DNA from: Desulfovibrio sp. | Lineage (GTDB): Bacteria > Desulfobacterota > Desulfovibrionia > Desulfovibrionales > Desulfovibrionaceae | Assembly (NCBI GenBank): GCA_031281815.1 | Contig: JAITEY010000093.1 | Span: 1 to 10,571, forward strand | Direction of reading: 5' to 3' | DNA: 10,571 nucleotides | Shown: positions 1 through 7,227 of the stretch, piece after piece | Position numbering within the stretch: position 1 is the stretch's first letter | How the letters are laid out: each line of letters starts with the position of its first letter | Program-made: the position numbers and the translations under genes | Notes under the pieces: model-generated | Database searches by the model: none | Told to the model about the DNA's origin: nothing | What the model saw: the letters and a program-made list of their open reading frames with translations, nothing else

Positions 1-162
1 TTCCCCCTGCCGCCGGAGGCATATACATCAATATTGCAATGTTTCAATGTTCGGCCTTGCGCCGGCTCAGGCCGAGGGTCCAGGGCGGAGCCCCGGCCGC
101 CGGAGGCATACAAAATCAACATTCCTCTGCTTTGGAAGCGCGCGCAACGGGCCGGGCACGGT
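1..162. repeat. Gene-free end with a duplicated GC-rich repeat and hairpins
   Basis: This is the stretch downstream of the kinase stop. The 15-mer GCCGCCGGAGGCATA occurs twice in the same orientation, at 9-23 and 96-110, and each copy is followed by a similar AT-rich tail (tacatcaatatt, then caaaatcaacatt). The 12-base core GCCGCCGGAGGC is nearly self-complementary. Next to the second copy, on the minus strand, CCGGGGC-TCC-GCCCTGG (about 82-98) forms a 7-bp stem with one wobble pair. A separate perfect 7-bp inverted repeat pairs TCGGCCT (51-57) with AGGCCGA (69-75). No T-run follows these stems on the minus strand, so they are not textbook intrinsic terminators, although they could still stabilise or end the kinase mRNA. 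I see no convincing coding sequence here; short open frames on the plus strand run on into the antisense of the kinase. Confidence 0.7.
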
Positions 163-3100
163 TTACGCGCCCTTGGTTTCGAGCAGTTCCAGTGCTTCGT
201 CGTACTCAAAATCACGCACCATGCGTTCAAGTTCTTTGCAGACGTCGGCCGGGTAGCGGCCGGCCAGGGCCGCCTTGTTTTCGGCAAAAAAGTCGGCGGC
301 GCTTCCGTCGTACTCCCGCAACAGGGCTTTGAATTTGTCGAGTATGGGACCGATATCAGCGGGCGGTGCGGCTTCCGGCCGGGCGCCGGCCGGTTCCGCG
401 ATGCCGCAGACGCCGGAGGCGGCCAGATTGCGTTCAAGGGCGGCGAGCATTGCAAGCAGCGTATCCACGCCCGACGGGTCAGTCGCCGTAGTGCCGTCGG
501 TCTGCGCTTTTTCCACGGCGGCAGCCGCGGCTGAAACGTCAGTCGAGCCTATTGTGGCGGTAAGACCTTTCAAGGTGTGCGCGCCGCGTTTCAGACGCTC
601 CTTGTCCTGCTCTTCGACGGCGGCGATGACTTCATCGCGGTAGCGAGGGATGTTTTCAAGGAAAAGACAGACGGTTTTGAGATAGATGCGCGTATTGCCC
701 GCCAAGCGGGCTACCGCGCCTGCAGCGTCCACTCCCGGAATATCCGGGACGGGCGGCGCCGCTTCCCCGGCTTTGCCCGGCGCAGGGGCAGGCGCGGCTT
801 TTGCGGCGCTTTGCGCCGTCCTGTCCGGCCCGGCTGCGGATGCGCCGGCGGGCGTCGGGGCGGGCATGGCCTTCTTGGCGGCATCTACGGCCGCTTTTGC
901 CGCGTCGCGCACGGCGTCCGCAGTTGCGGCCGGGGCGGGCGCGGGAGGCGCCGGCGAAACGCCGGCCGGTTGTTTTGCCGCGGCCTGAGTTTCCGGCAAA
1001 GACGGCGTTTTGTCGTCCGGCTTCCGATCCTCGGCATTGTCGAACGACGTATCGTCATCGTCAAAGCCGTCAAGGGCGTCGTCATCGGCGTCGACGGGCA
1101 AGCCGGCGTTGAAGCCCGGCCGGGTCCGCAATTTGGAAGTGATGGACACGGCAGCCGGGGCGGAGGAGGAGAGGGCCTGCCTGCCGGGAGCGCTTGTCGA
1201 TTCGCCGGAGGGCAGCAGAAAATCTCTGTCTGCGGGCGTTGTTCGGCGGACGTCGCGGGTCGGCGACGCCCCCGGCGCGCCGGCCGGGCCTGCATAGCCG
1301 CCTGCCGGAGCCCAGCGCTGCAATACTTCAAACAGTTTTTCCACCTCAATGGGCTTGGCGACGTGGTCGTTCATGCCCGCGTTGATACAGGCCTCGCGTT
1401 CCCCGCTCATGGCGTGCGCCGTCATGGCTATGATCGGGATATCCTTGAATGCTTTCACGGAGCGCAGGCGGCGAGTGGCCTCATAGCCGTCCATGACGGG
1501 CATCTGCAGATCCATGAGCACGATATGGAAGGCTTCGGGTTCGGCCGTGAGGATGTTGACGGCCTCCCGGCCGTTGTCGGCTATCCGGACGTTTACGCCT
1601 TCCTGGGTGAGGATTTCCTCGGCAACCTGCTGGTTGATGACGTTGTCTTCGGCCAGAAGCACTCTCAGCCCGTTCAGCAGGCGGTTTTTTTCCTCCGGGG
1701 CGCTTTCCTCACGCTCGACGGCGGCGAGCGGATTGTCCGCCGCCCGGACGGCCTCCAGCATGCAGTCGAAAAGCTGCGAAGGACTGACGGGTTTATACAG
1801 GACGTGCTTGACGCCTATCTCCTCCGCCAGGGGCTGCAGGTCGCTGCGGCCGAATGCGGTGATCAGGATAACGGCCGGGACGGTCTTCAAACCCATGCGC
1901 CGGATGTGGGAAGCGGCTTCAAGGCCGTTGATTTCCGGCATGCGCCAGTCGATAAGCGCAATCTGGTAAGGACTCTCGTCCTGCTCCGCCTTGGACAGTT
2001 CAGCATACGCATCAACGGCCGAACTCACGGTTGTGGGCTCAAGGGTGAAGCCCCGGAGCATTTCACCCAGAATGCAGCGGGCCATCTCGTTGTCGTCCGC
2101 CACCAGTACCCTCAGCCCGGTCAGCGAAGTGGTGAAGCGCGGCGGGGCATCCTCCAGCCCGCGCTCCAGGCAGACCGTGAAATGCACGCCGGTGCCCTTG
2201 CCGGGTTCGCTGTCTATCCATACTTCCCCGCCCATCATCTCGATGAGGCGCTTTGTTATGGTCAGGCCGAGCCCGGTGCCTCCGTACAGCCGGCTGGTGG
2301 AACTGTCGGCCTGGGTGAAAGGATTGAAGAGTTTTGAGCGTTGCTCCGCGGTCATGCCGATGCCGGTATCCTTGACGGTGAATTGCAGTTCCACCGGCCG
2401 GCCGGTCTTGTCCGGGTTGTCGCCGGGCGGCAGGGCGCCCGGACGCAACGGTCTGGCCATGGAGCAGGAAACGGTGATTTCGCCTTTTGAAGTAAACTTG
2501 ACGGCATTGCCGATAAGGTTGATCAGTATCTGGCCGAGGCGCAGGGAATCGCCGAGAAGGTTCTGGGGCACGGTCGGGGAAACGAAGAAGATGAGTTCCA
2601 GCCCCTTGTCTTCGGCCTTTTGCGCTACCATGGTCGAGACGTTGGCGAACACTTCGTCCAGCACAAAGGGGGCGCGTTCAATGTTCAGCTTGCCGGATTC
2701 GATTTTGGAGAAATCCAGGATGTCGTTGATGATGCCCAACAACGTATTGGCGGCGACGTAAATCTTGTTGACATAGCCTTCCTGACGCGGGTTCAGGTCG
2801 GTTTTCATGGCCAGGTAGGCCATGCCGATAATGGCGTTCATAGGGGTGCGGATTTCATGGCTCAGATTGGCCAGAAATTCGCCTTTGGCCCGGCTTGCGG
2901 CCTCCGCGGCGTGCTTTTCCCGTTTGAGTTCGTCGGTATGGCTGCGGATGGCCGCGGTCATGGCGTCGAAGCCGTCGGCAAGCCGGCCGATATCTCCTCC
3001 CGCACCCTCCAGTCCGCTTACGGCCTCATAATCGCCCGCTTCCATGCGCGCCTGAGCGTCGAGCAGTTTTTCCAGGGGCGTGCGCAGGGCCAGTTTGTAT

Positions 3101-4011
3101 ACCAGCAGGGAAAACAACAGGACGAAGACCATAACGCCGGTGAGTACGGAGACATTGTTGCGGAAGCGGGCGTCGGTCGCGGCAAACGCCTTGTCCGCAT
3201 TGATCTCGGCCGCGGCGATCAATGTCGGGCGCGGGCTCTGTCCCGCCCGGACTCCGGCAAAGGCGTCCAGGATTTCTCTGCCGTCGGGGCTGCGACGCCG
3301 GAGTATCCCGCCCGTCTGCCCGTCGGCAGCGCTGCGCAGGCTTTCCATGATGTCGTCGGGCAGTTTTTCCGCTTGTGCGGCTTCCGCGTCCGCGGGGATA
3401 CTCCGCAGGATAGTGCCGTCGCCGTCGGCGATGCGCAGCGTGACGCCGGGCAGGGAGGACAATACGGCGCTCCCGGCGGCGATGATTCTGTCCGGATTGA
3501 GCGCGCCGACCAAGGCGATGCCGGACATGGGGTAGACGACATACAGCCGGGGAGGGCCTGTTCCGTCCGAAGTCGCGCGGATTTCCGCCGTAAAGACGCC
3601 TGCTTGTATCGCGTCGCTCAGTGTGCCCCGACCTGCCGGTTCGTTTTTGAGGTCTTCCGCTCCTGCCGCGACCTGCACTTCGCCCTTTGAGTTCATTATC
3701 AGCAGTCCGTCAACGGCGGGGTTGTCCGCGACGATATCGGCAAAAAGGCTCATGCAGTCCGCCGCGCGCAACTGCCGTACCCTCTCGGAACCGGAGAGAG
3801 CGGCCAGTATGCTGCGCATGCTTTCCACCTCGTTGCGGGTTTGCGCGCCGATGCGGTTGACTGCTTCCGCAAGCAGGCTTTCCCTCTGTCCTTTGTCCGC
3901 CGTGTCCCAGTCCTTGATGAAGATGAAGCTGAGCACAAGACACGGCACGGCGGCCATGGCGGCAATGAGGACCATGATGCGGTTGATGTGACCCGTGAGC
4001 AAGTTTTTCAT
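163..4011 (-). CDS. Hybrid sensor histidine kinase with two receiver domains and an Hpt domain (BarA-like architecture)
   Basis: This is a membrane-bound phosphorelay sensor of 1282 residues. Visible order: TM helix (about 11-33); extracytoplasmic sensor region (34-287, probably Cache-like); TM helix (288-308); HAMP (about 305-360); dimerisation/phosphoacceptor domain with NLSHEIRTP, His385; HATPase (about 485-617) with N box LINLIGNAVKF, Asn502, DTGIGM and GGTGLGL; receiver 1 (632-757: DD 639-640, Asp688, Lys740); receiver 2 (782-900: Asp789, Asp834, Lys886); a Pro/Ala-rich and acidic linker of about 190 residues; Hpt domain with HTLKG, His1145; and a helical C-terminal module (1217-1282). 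All phosphotransfer residues are present, so the expected path is His385 to a receiver Asp to His1145 and then to a separate regulator not in this window. The ATG at 4011 is preceded by TGAGG at 7-base spacing. It lies 62 bases after the lactonase stop and is probably in the same transcript. The signal sensed cannot be read from the sequence. Confidence 0.95.
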   Translation of the reverse strand: MKNLLTGHINRIMVLIAAMAAVPCLVLSFIFIKDWDTADKGQRESLLAEAVNRIGAQTRNEVESMRSILAALSGSERVRQLRAADCMSLFADIVADNPAVDGLLIMNSKGEVQVAAGAEDLKNEPAGRGTLSDAIQAGVFTAEIRATSDGTGPPRLYVVYPMSGIALVGALNPDRIIAAGSAVLSSLPGVTLRIADGDGTILRSIPADAEAAQAEKLPDDIMESLRSAADGQTGGILRRRSPDGREILDAFAGVRAGQSPRPTLIAAAEINADKAFAATDARFRNNVSVLTGVMVFVLLFSLLVYKLALRTPLEKLLDAQARMEAGDYEAVSGLEGAGGDIGRLADGFDAMTAAIRSHTDELKREKHAAEAASRAKGEFLANLSHEIRTPMNAIIGMAYLAMKTDLNPRQEGYVNKIYVAANTLLGIINDILDFSKIESGKLNIERAPFVLDEVFANVSTMVAQKAEDKGLELIFFVSPTVPQNLLGDSLRLGQILINLIGNAVKFTSKGEITVSCSMARPLRPGALPPGDNPDKTGRPVELQFTVKDTGIGMTAEQRSKLFNPFTQADSSTSRLYGGTGLGLTITKRLIEMMGGEVWIDSEPGKGTGVHFTVCLERGLEDAPPRFTTSLTGLRVLVADDNEMARCILGEMLRGFTLEPTTVSSAVDAYAELSKAEQDESPYQIALIDWRMPEINGLEAASHIRRMGLKTVPAVILITAFGRSDLQPLAEEIGVKHVLYKPVSPSQLFDCMLEAVRAADNPLAAVEREESAPEEKNRLLNGLRVLLAEDNVINQQVAEEILTQEGVNVRIADNGREAVNILTAEPEAFHIVLMDLQMPVMDGYEATRRLRSVKAFKDIPIIAMTAHAMSGEREACINAGMNDHVAKPIEVEKLFEVLQRWAPAGGYAGPAGAPGASPTRDVRRTTPADRDFLLPSGESTSAPGRQALSSSAPAAVSITSKLRTRPGFNAGLPVDADDDALDGFDDDDTSFDNAEDRKPDDKTPSLPETQAAAKQPAGVSPAPPAPAPAATADAVRDAAKAAVDAAKKAMPAPTPAGASAAGPDRTAQSAAKAAPAPAPGKAGEAAPPVPDIPGVDAAGAVARLAGNTRIYLKTVCLFLENIPRYRDEVIAAVEEQDKERLKRGAHTLKGLTATIGSTDVSAAAAAVEKAQTDGTTATDPSGVDTLLAMLAALERNLAASGVCGIAEPAGARPEAAPPADIGPILDKFKALLREYDGSAADFFAENKAALAGRYPADVCKELERMVRDFEYDEALELLETKGA

Positions 4012-4018
4012 GCGTAAG

Positions 4019-4023
4019 CCTCA
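4019..4023 (-). promoter_or_regulatory. Ribosome binding site of the hybrid kinase
   Basis: TGAGG on the minus strand lies seven bases before the ATG at 4009-4011 and supports that start. The first residues then lead directly into the first membrane helix. Confidence 0.65.
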
Positions 4024-4073
4024 GTCCGCTTTTCCCGCAGGCGGCGTACCCGCGTTGTTTTCCGGCGCCGCCG

Positions 4074-4805
4074 TCAGCCCTGGTAGGCGTTGCCGTCTAT
4101 AATCCAACAGAGTCTGCCGCTGTGCGGGCGCACCATTTGCGCGGGCAGCACGGGCGCCGCCATGAGATTCAGGGCAGTGGACAGGACGTGATGCTTGACC
4201 CGCCCGGACGCCATGAAGATGCAGCAGCGCGCGTTGTTCAGGACCGGCAGCGACAGGGAGATCCTCGGCATGCCGCCCTTGGGGGGATAGACGTCGAGGA
4301 CCGTGTCTTTGGTGTTGGACAGGGCGGGGTCGCCGGGGAAGAGCGACGCGGTGTGCCCGTCCGTGCCGACCCCCAGCAGGATGCAGTCGAAGCGGGGAAG
4401 TTCGCCTTCGGCGAGGTGAAAATGATCGGCCAGCAGGGCGGCGTACGAAGCGGCCGCCGTTTCCGGAACATCCTCGCCTTTCATGCGGTAATAGCGGGTT
4501 GCGTCCACGCCGGAGAGGAGTTCCTTGCGCGCGGTCTGGTAGTTGCTTTCCGCGCTTTCCGGGGGAACGCAACGTTCGTCCGCCCAGTACACCACGGTTT
4601 TGCTCCAGTCCATTTCGGCGGTCCGTTCGGGACGGCAGAGCGTGTGGAAGAGGGGTACGGGCGTCTTGCCTCCGGACAGGGCGAGGGTGAAGCATCCTCT
4701 GCGGGCTGTGGACTCCCTGTACATGGAAACGATGATGTCGGCAGCCTCCCGGGCCATATCCGCTTCGTCGGTTGCTACATAGAGAGAAAGATGGGTACGG
4801 GGCAT
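4074..4805 (-). CDS. pgl: 6-phosphogluconolactonase
   Basis: Cytosolic enzyme that hydrolyses 6-phosphoglucono-1,5-lactone to 6-phosphogluconate, the second step of the oxidative pentose phosphate pathway. At 243 residues it has the usual length of the DevB/SOL family. Family motifs seen: SGGKTP at 44-49 (sugar-phosphate site), ADERCVP at 75-81, and GVGTDGHTASLFPG at 145-158 with the conserved Asp-Gly-His. I chose the ATG at 4805 because the protein then starts MPRTHLSLYVATDEADMARE, a normal family N-terminus. The frame stays open up to a TTG at 4874, but that TTG overlaps the putative -35 element and would add 23 unrelated residues. The ribosome binding site is poor (GGGAT). It probably has its own promoter and may be read through into the kinase gene. 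No other pentose phosphate gene is in the window. Confidence 0.93.
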   Translation of the reverse strand: MPRTHLSLYVATDEADMAREAADIIVSMYRESTARRGCFTLALSGGKTPVPLFHTLCRPERTAEMDWSKTVVYWADERCVPPESAESNYQTARKELLSGVDATRYYRMKGEDVPETAAASYAALLADHFHLAEGELPRFDCILLGVGTDGHTASLFPGDPALSNTKDTVLDVYPPKGGMPRISLSLPVLNNARCCIFMASGRVKHHVLSTALNLMAAPVLPAQMVRPHSGRLCWIIDGNAYQG

Positions 4806-4988
4806 GGCGTCATCCCGGAAGGAAGTTGAAGAAAGTATCGCCTGAAAATATTCCCGGCATTGCCGGGAAGTCAAGCAGGAATCCTGCGCAAAGCTGCCCG
4901 CATGCGGGGTGTTGCGACGGGCTTCGTCGCGACAAAGATAAGGACGGAGACGGTAGACCGCGTGCGGGCGTTCCGGCCGGGGTTCGGG
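4806..4988. other. Spacer between lytic transglycosylase and lactonase genes with three dyads
   Basis: A 183-base gap with no gene of its own. Besides the promoter-like element it contains GCAGGAATCCTGC (4875-4887), a 6-bp dyad immediately upstream of the -35 hexamer. It also contains a longer inverted repeat, GTTGCGACG (4911-4919) against CGTCGCGAC (4925-4933), around a GGCTT loop; this pairs over 9 bp with one G-U on the plus strand and one mismatch on the minus strand. The longer stem is not followed by a T-run on the minus strand. It may help end the transglycosylase transcript or stabilise its 3' end. Confidence 0.45.
4845..4874 (-). promoter_or_regulatory. Promoter of the lactonase gene with a palindrome filling the spacer
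   Basis: On the minus strand, TTGACT (4869-4874) and TATTTT (4845-4850) are 18 bases apart. The spacer plus one base is a perfect inverted repeat: TTCCCGGC and GCCGGGAA around a 3-base centre (4851-4869). Expected transcription start is near 4838, giving a leader of about 33 bases. A dyad between -35 and -10 is where repressors or MerR-type regulators bind. Alternative reading: the same 8-bp stem followed by TATTTTC could be a weak intrinsic terminator for the upstream transglycosylase gene. The correct spacing and the same -10 hexamer as at the glycosyltransferase promoter favour the promoter reading. Confidence 0.5.
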
Positions 4989-6332
4989 TCAGTATTCCCC
5001 GTTTGCGGACCAGCCGCGCAGGCGCGCGAGCACCAGCCCGACATAGCGGCGTGATTCCGAGGTGGGCATGCGCGTTGTGAGTTGGTCGTACAGTTGTTCC
5101 GGGCCGAGTGCGTTGATGCGCCGCACGGCATTTTCGTCGTCTTCGGGATCAAAAAGGCGCAGCACGGCGTTCGGACCTCCGTTGTAAGCGGCGATGACGC
5201 ACAACTGGCGCGAGAGGTTGTTGTGTACCCCGTTGAAATAGCGGCTGCCGAGCAGGTACAGGTAGGCCGCGCCGTAGCGGATGTTGTGTTCCGGACTCAG
5301 CAGGATGTCCCTGTCCGGCACGGCCGGGGAGCCTGTGAGATAGCGATGGACTTCGTAACCCGCCGTATCCGGCACAAGCTGCATAAGGCCCATGGCCCGG
5401 CTGCGGCTGACGGCCGACGGGTTGAAATTGCTCTCCGTATGCATGACGGCCATGATCAGCGCCGGGTTGAGGCCGTATTGCCCGGCATAGCGCCCGACCG
5501 TGCCCCGGTAGCGGGAGGCGGAGGACGGGCTCTCGAAATCCGGCAGCCCCCGGCCGCGGAGCAGAAGACGCATGAGGTTCGCGTTACGGCTGTTTGCGGG
5601 ACAAAGCCTGCGTTCCGGGTCGTCCGCGGCGCCGGCTGTTCGGAGCAGGCCGGAAGCGTCCCGTACCCCGCCGGAGAGCATGGGGATCAGCGTTGCATTG
5701 CCGTAGCTCCGCGCCGGCGCGAAAAGATTGATCCGGAAGAGGCCCGGCGCTTCCGTCAGACCCGGCAAGGCGCCGGCGGGCGAAAGGCCGAGCGGCGTGA
5801 TTTCGGCTGTGCCGCCGTCCTGCGTGGCGAACAGCACCTGTCCGCGCGTGAAGTTCAGCACTTGATGTTTGCCGGGTGAAGGCAGCACCGCGGTAACATC
5901 GCGCATGTTTTCCGGGCCGGCGTCGGACAGCCCGCCCCTGGCCCCGGCATCCGCACGGGCGGCAAAGCGGGGGATGAGCAGGGCGGAATGCGGCAGCAGC
6001 GTATCTGCGCCCTCGGGCAGGGCCGCGGCATCCAAAAGTTCCGGGTCGGCGGGCAGAACAACGCGGGAGGAGAAGGCAGACGCCATGCCGCCCGTCCGGC
6101 TTACGCCGGCCTGTCCCATCCCGGCGCGCGCAGCGAGCATGCCGGCGCAAAAGGCGGCCAAGGCCGCACACAGGCAGAGGCCCCACAAAAGTCTTGCCTG
6201 GGGGAACCGGCCGAACCCGGAACGCTGAACGCGCGCTCCACGTGCCGTCGTGTTTTCGTCAATGCCTTGACGCGAGCCGCCGTGTGCGCGAATGCCTGGG
6301 CTTTTTCCGTTAACTTCCTTGTGTTCCTGCAT
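4989..6332 (-). CDS. Membrane-anchored lytic transglycosylase, SLT domain (MltC-like C-terminus)
   Basis: A peptidoglycan-cleaving enzyme expected in the periplasm, attached by an N-terminal signal anchor. Of its 447 residues, about 45-69 form one hydrophobic helix after a basic cytoplasmic segment; I see no proper lipobox, so it is unlikely to be a lipoprotein as MltC is. Residues about 70-270 are an unrecognised periplasmic region rich in Ala, Gly and Pro. The SLT lysozyme-like domain covers about 275-440: HTESNFNP with catalytic Glu300, GLMQLVP (315-321), NIRYGAAYL, and AYNGGPNAV (382-390). It makes 1,6-anhydro-muropeptides during wall remodelling. The ATG at 6332 has AGGA five bases upstream. 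The gene stands between two non-coding gaps of about 200 bases and is probably transcribed alone. SLT identity is firm; the subfamily is inferred. Confidence 0.92.
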   Translation of the reverse strand: MQEHKEVNGKSPGIRAHGGSRQGIDENTTARGARVQRSGFGRFPQARLLWGLCLCAALAAFCAGMLAARAGMGQAGVSRTGGMASAFSSRVVLPADPELLDAAALPEGADTLLPHSALLIPRFAARADAGARGGLSDAGPENMRDVTAVLPSPGKHQVLNFTRGQVLFATQDGGTAEITPLGLSPAGALPGLTEAPGLFRINLFAPARSYGNATLIPMLSGGVRDASGLLRTAGAADDPERRLCPANSRNANLMRLLLRGRGLPDFESPSSASRYRGTVGRYAGQYGLNPALIMAVMHTESNFNPSAVSRSRAMGLMQLVPDTAGYEVHRYLTGSPAVPDRDILLSPEHNIRYGAAYLYLLGSRYFNGVHNNLSRQLCVIAAYNGGPNAVLRLFDPEDDENAVRRINALGPEQLYDQLTTRMPTSESRRYVGLVLARLRGWSANGEY

Positions 6333-6532
6333 ATATTTCCTGCCGCACCTGTGCCGCTGCGCTTATTCCGGGGGCGCGCCGCAATTCGCCTTCGTGGGCA
6401 TCCGTGATTATGCAAGAAATGTTCCGCCTGTGCGATTGTCGACGGCTTCCGTCCGACAGCGCAATGTCCGCTTTTGTCCGGCCGCCCGATCCCGCGGGCA
6501 GGGACTGTGGACTATACAACCGACCGCGCGCG
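6333..6532. promoter_or_regulatory. Upstream region of the lytic transglycosylase gene
   Basis: This 200-base gap has no gene. On the minus strand CATAAT (6407-6412) matches the -10 consensus at five of six positions, about 75 bases before the transglycosylase ATG. I cannot find a good -35 hexamer at 16-18 bases, so an activator-dependent or alternative-sigma promoter is possible. Short dyads are present, such as GACGG-CTT-CCGTC near 6442-6454 and a GCCCG/CGGGC stem near 6482-6500, but none is followed by a T-run. No clear terminator for the VTT gene is visible. Confidence 0.3.
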
Positions 6533-7207
6533 TCATTCTTCGTCGTCTTTGACGGCTTCGGCTCCTTTACAACGTTTGAAGACGACGACGCCGACAATTG
6601 CGGCAAAGACGAACAGCAGGCCCGCGAGGACGGCATTCCACAGGGGGTCCACCCGAATGCCGCTGCCGAGCAGGGCGAAGGTGACGGTTTGCGGCAGATA
6701 GCCGAGGGCGGATCCGGCGAAAAACGGCAGGGGGGGGATGGAGGTCAGGCCGGCCGCCATGTTGGTCAGGGCGTTGTTGCCCAGGGGGAAGCAGCGCACG
6801 GCCGCGGCCATGACGAAGGGACTGCGGGAGAGGAAGGCGTCCAGTCTTTGTATTCTCTTCCCCAACTTGCGGCGCACTACGGAACGGGCCAGCAGCCGGG
6901 CGTAGAAAAAACCCGCCGCGCAACCGCAGACCAACCCTATGCAGGCGAGAACCGTCCCTTGAAAAGCGCCGAAAGCGTATCCTCCGAGGGCAGCCAGGGC
7001 TTGTCGGGGGAAGCCGACGGGCGAGAGCAGCATGACCAGGGCGATGTAGAGAAAAGCGCCTCCAGCCTCGGCGCGCAGGCGCGCGTCGGCCCATGCGGGG
7101 TCAAGAATGCTCTGGAGGTCGAAAATGCGGACAAGGACCATAGCGCCGACCAGAGTAAGGAAAAAAAAGGCCGGTTTGAGCAGCGAACGCAGGTCGGGAG
7201 TTTTCAC
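6533..7207 (-). CDS. TVP38/TMEM64 (VTT domain) family inner-membrane protein
   Basis: Integral membrane protein of 224 residues with about five or six hydrophobic segments (about 11-28, 48-64, 68-100, 130-150, 160-182, 190-211) and a charged C-terminus. VTT/DedA-like hallmarks are GFPRQALAALGGYAFG (65-80), RCFPLGNNALTNMAAG (138-153) and GSALGYLPQT (165-174). The wider superfamily contains lipid-carrier and phospholipid scramblases or flippases; the substrate here is unknown. The frame stays open upstream to 7483, but that part overlaps the glycosyltransferase. The start is the GTG at 7205-7207, 20 bases past the glycosyltransferase stop, with GGGA eight bases before it. The first in-frame ATG lies inside the first membrane helix. 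It is almost certainly co-transcribed with the glycosyltransferase, which suggests a joint role with a polyprenyl-phosphate-linked sugar. Confidence 0.9.
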   Translation of the reverse strand: MKTPDLRSLLKPAFFFLTLVGAMVLVRIFDLQSILDPAWADARLRAEAGGAFLYIALVMLLSPVGFPRQALAALGGYAFGAFQGTVLACIGLVCGCAAGFFYARLLARSVVRRKLGKRIQRLDAFLSRSPFVMAAAVRCFPLGNNALTNMAAGLTSIPPLPFFAGSALGYLPQTVTFALLGSGIRVDPLWNAVLAGLLFVFAAIVGVVVFKRCKGAEAVKDDEE

Positions 7208-7227
7208 GGCGCGTGTCCCAGAGGAGG

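Noticed and set aside
577..2337. 586-codon open frame on the plus strand
   Set aside because: It lies antisense to the hybrid kinase, whose receiver and Hpt motifs are unmistakable. The translation is rich in Arg, Gly and His with no domain, as expected from GC-rich antisense.
2620..3690. 356-codon open frame on the plus strand
   Set aside because: Antisense to the sensor, HAMP and kinase core of the same gene; no recognisable motif or ribosome binding site.
4021..4695. 224-codon minus-strand frame overlapping the lactonase
   Set aside because: An Arg/Pro-rich frame-shifted shadow of the lactonase gene with no motif of its own.
4911..4933. Inverted repeat considered as an intrinsic terminator
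   Set aside because: The stem is good on the plus strand but mismatched on the transcribed minus strand, and no T-run follows it there.
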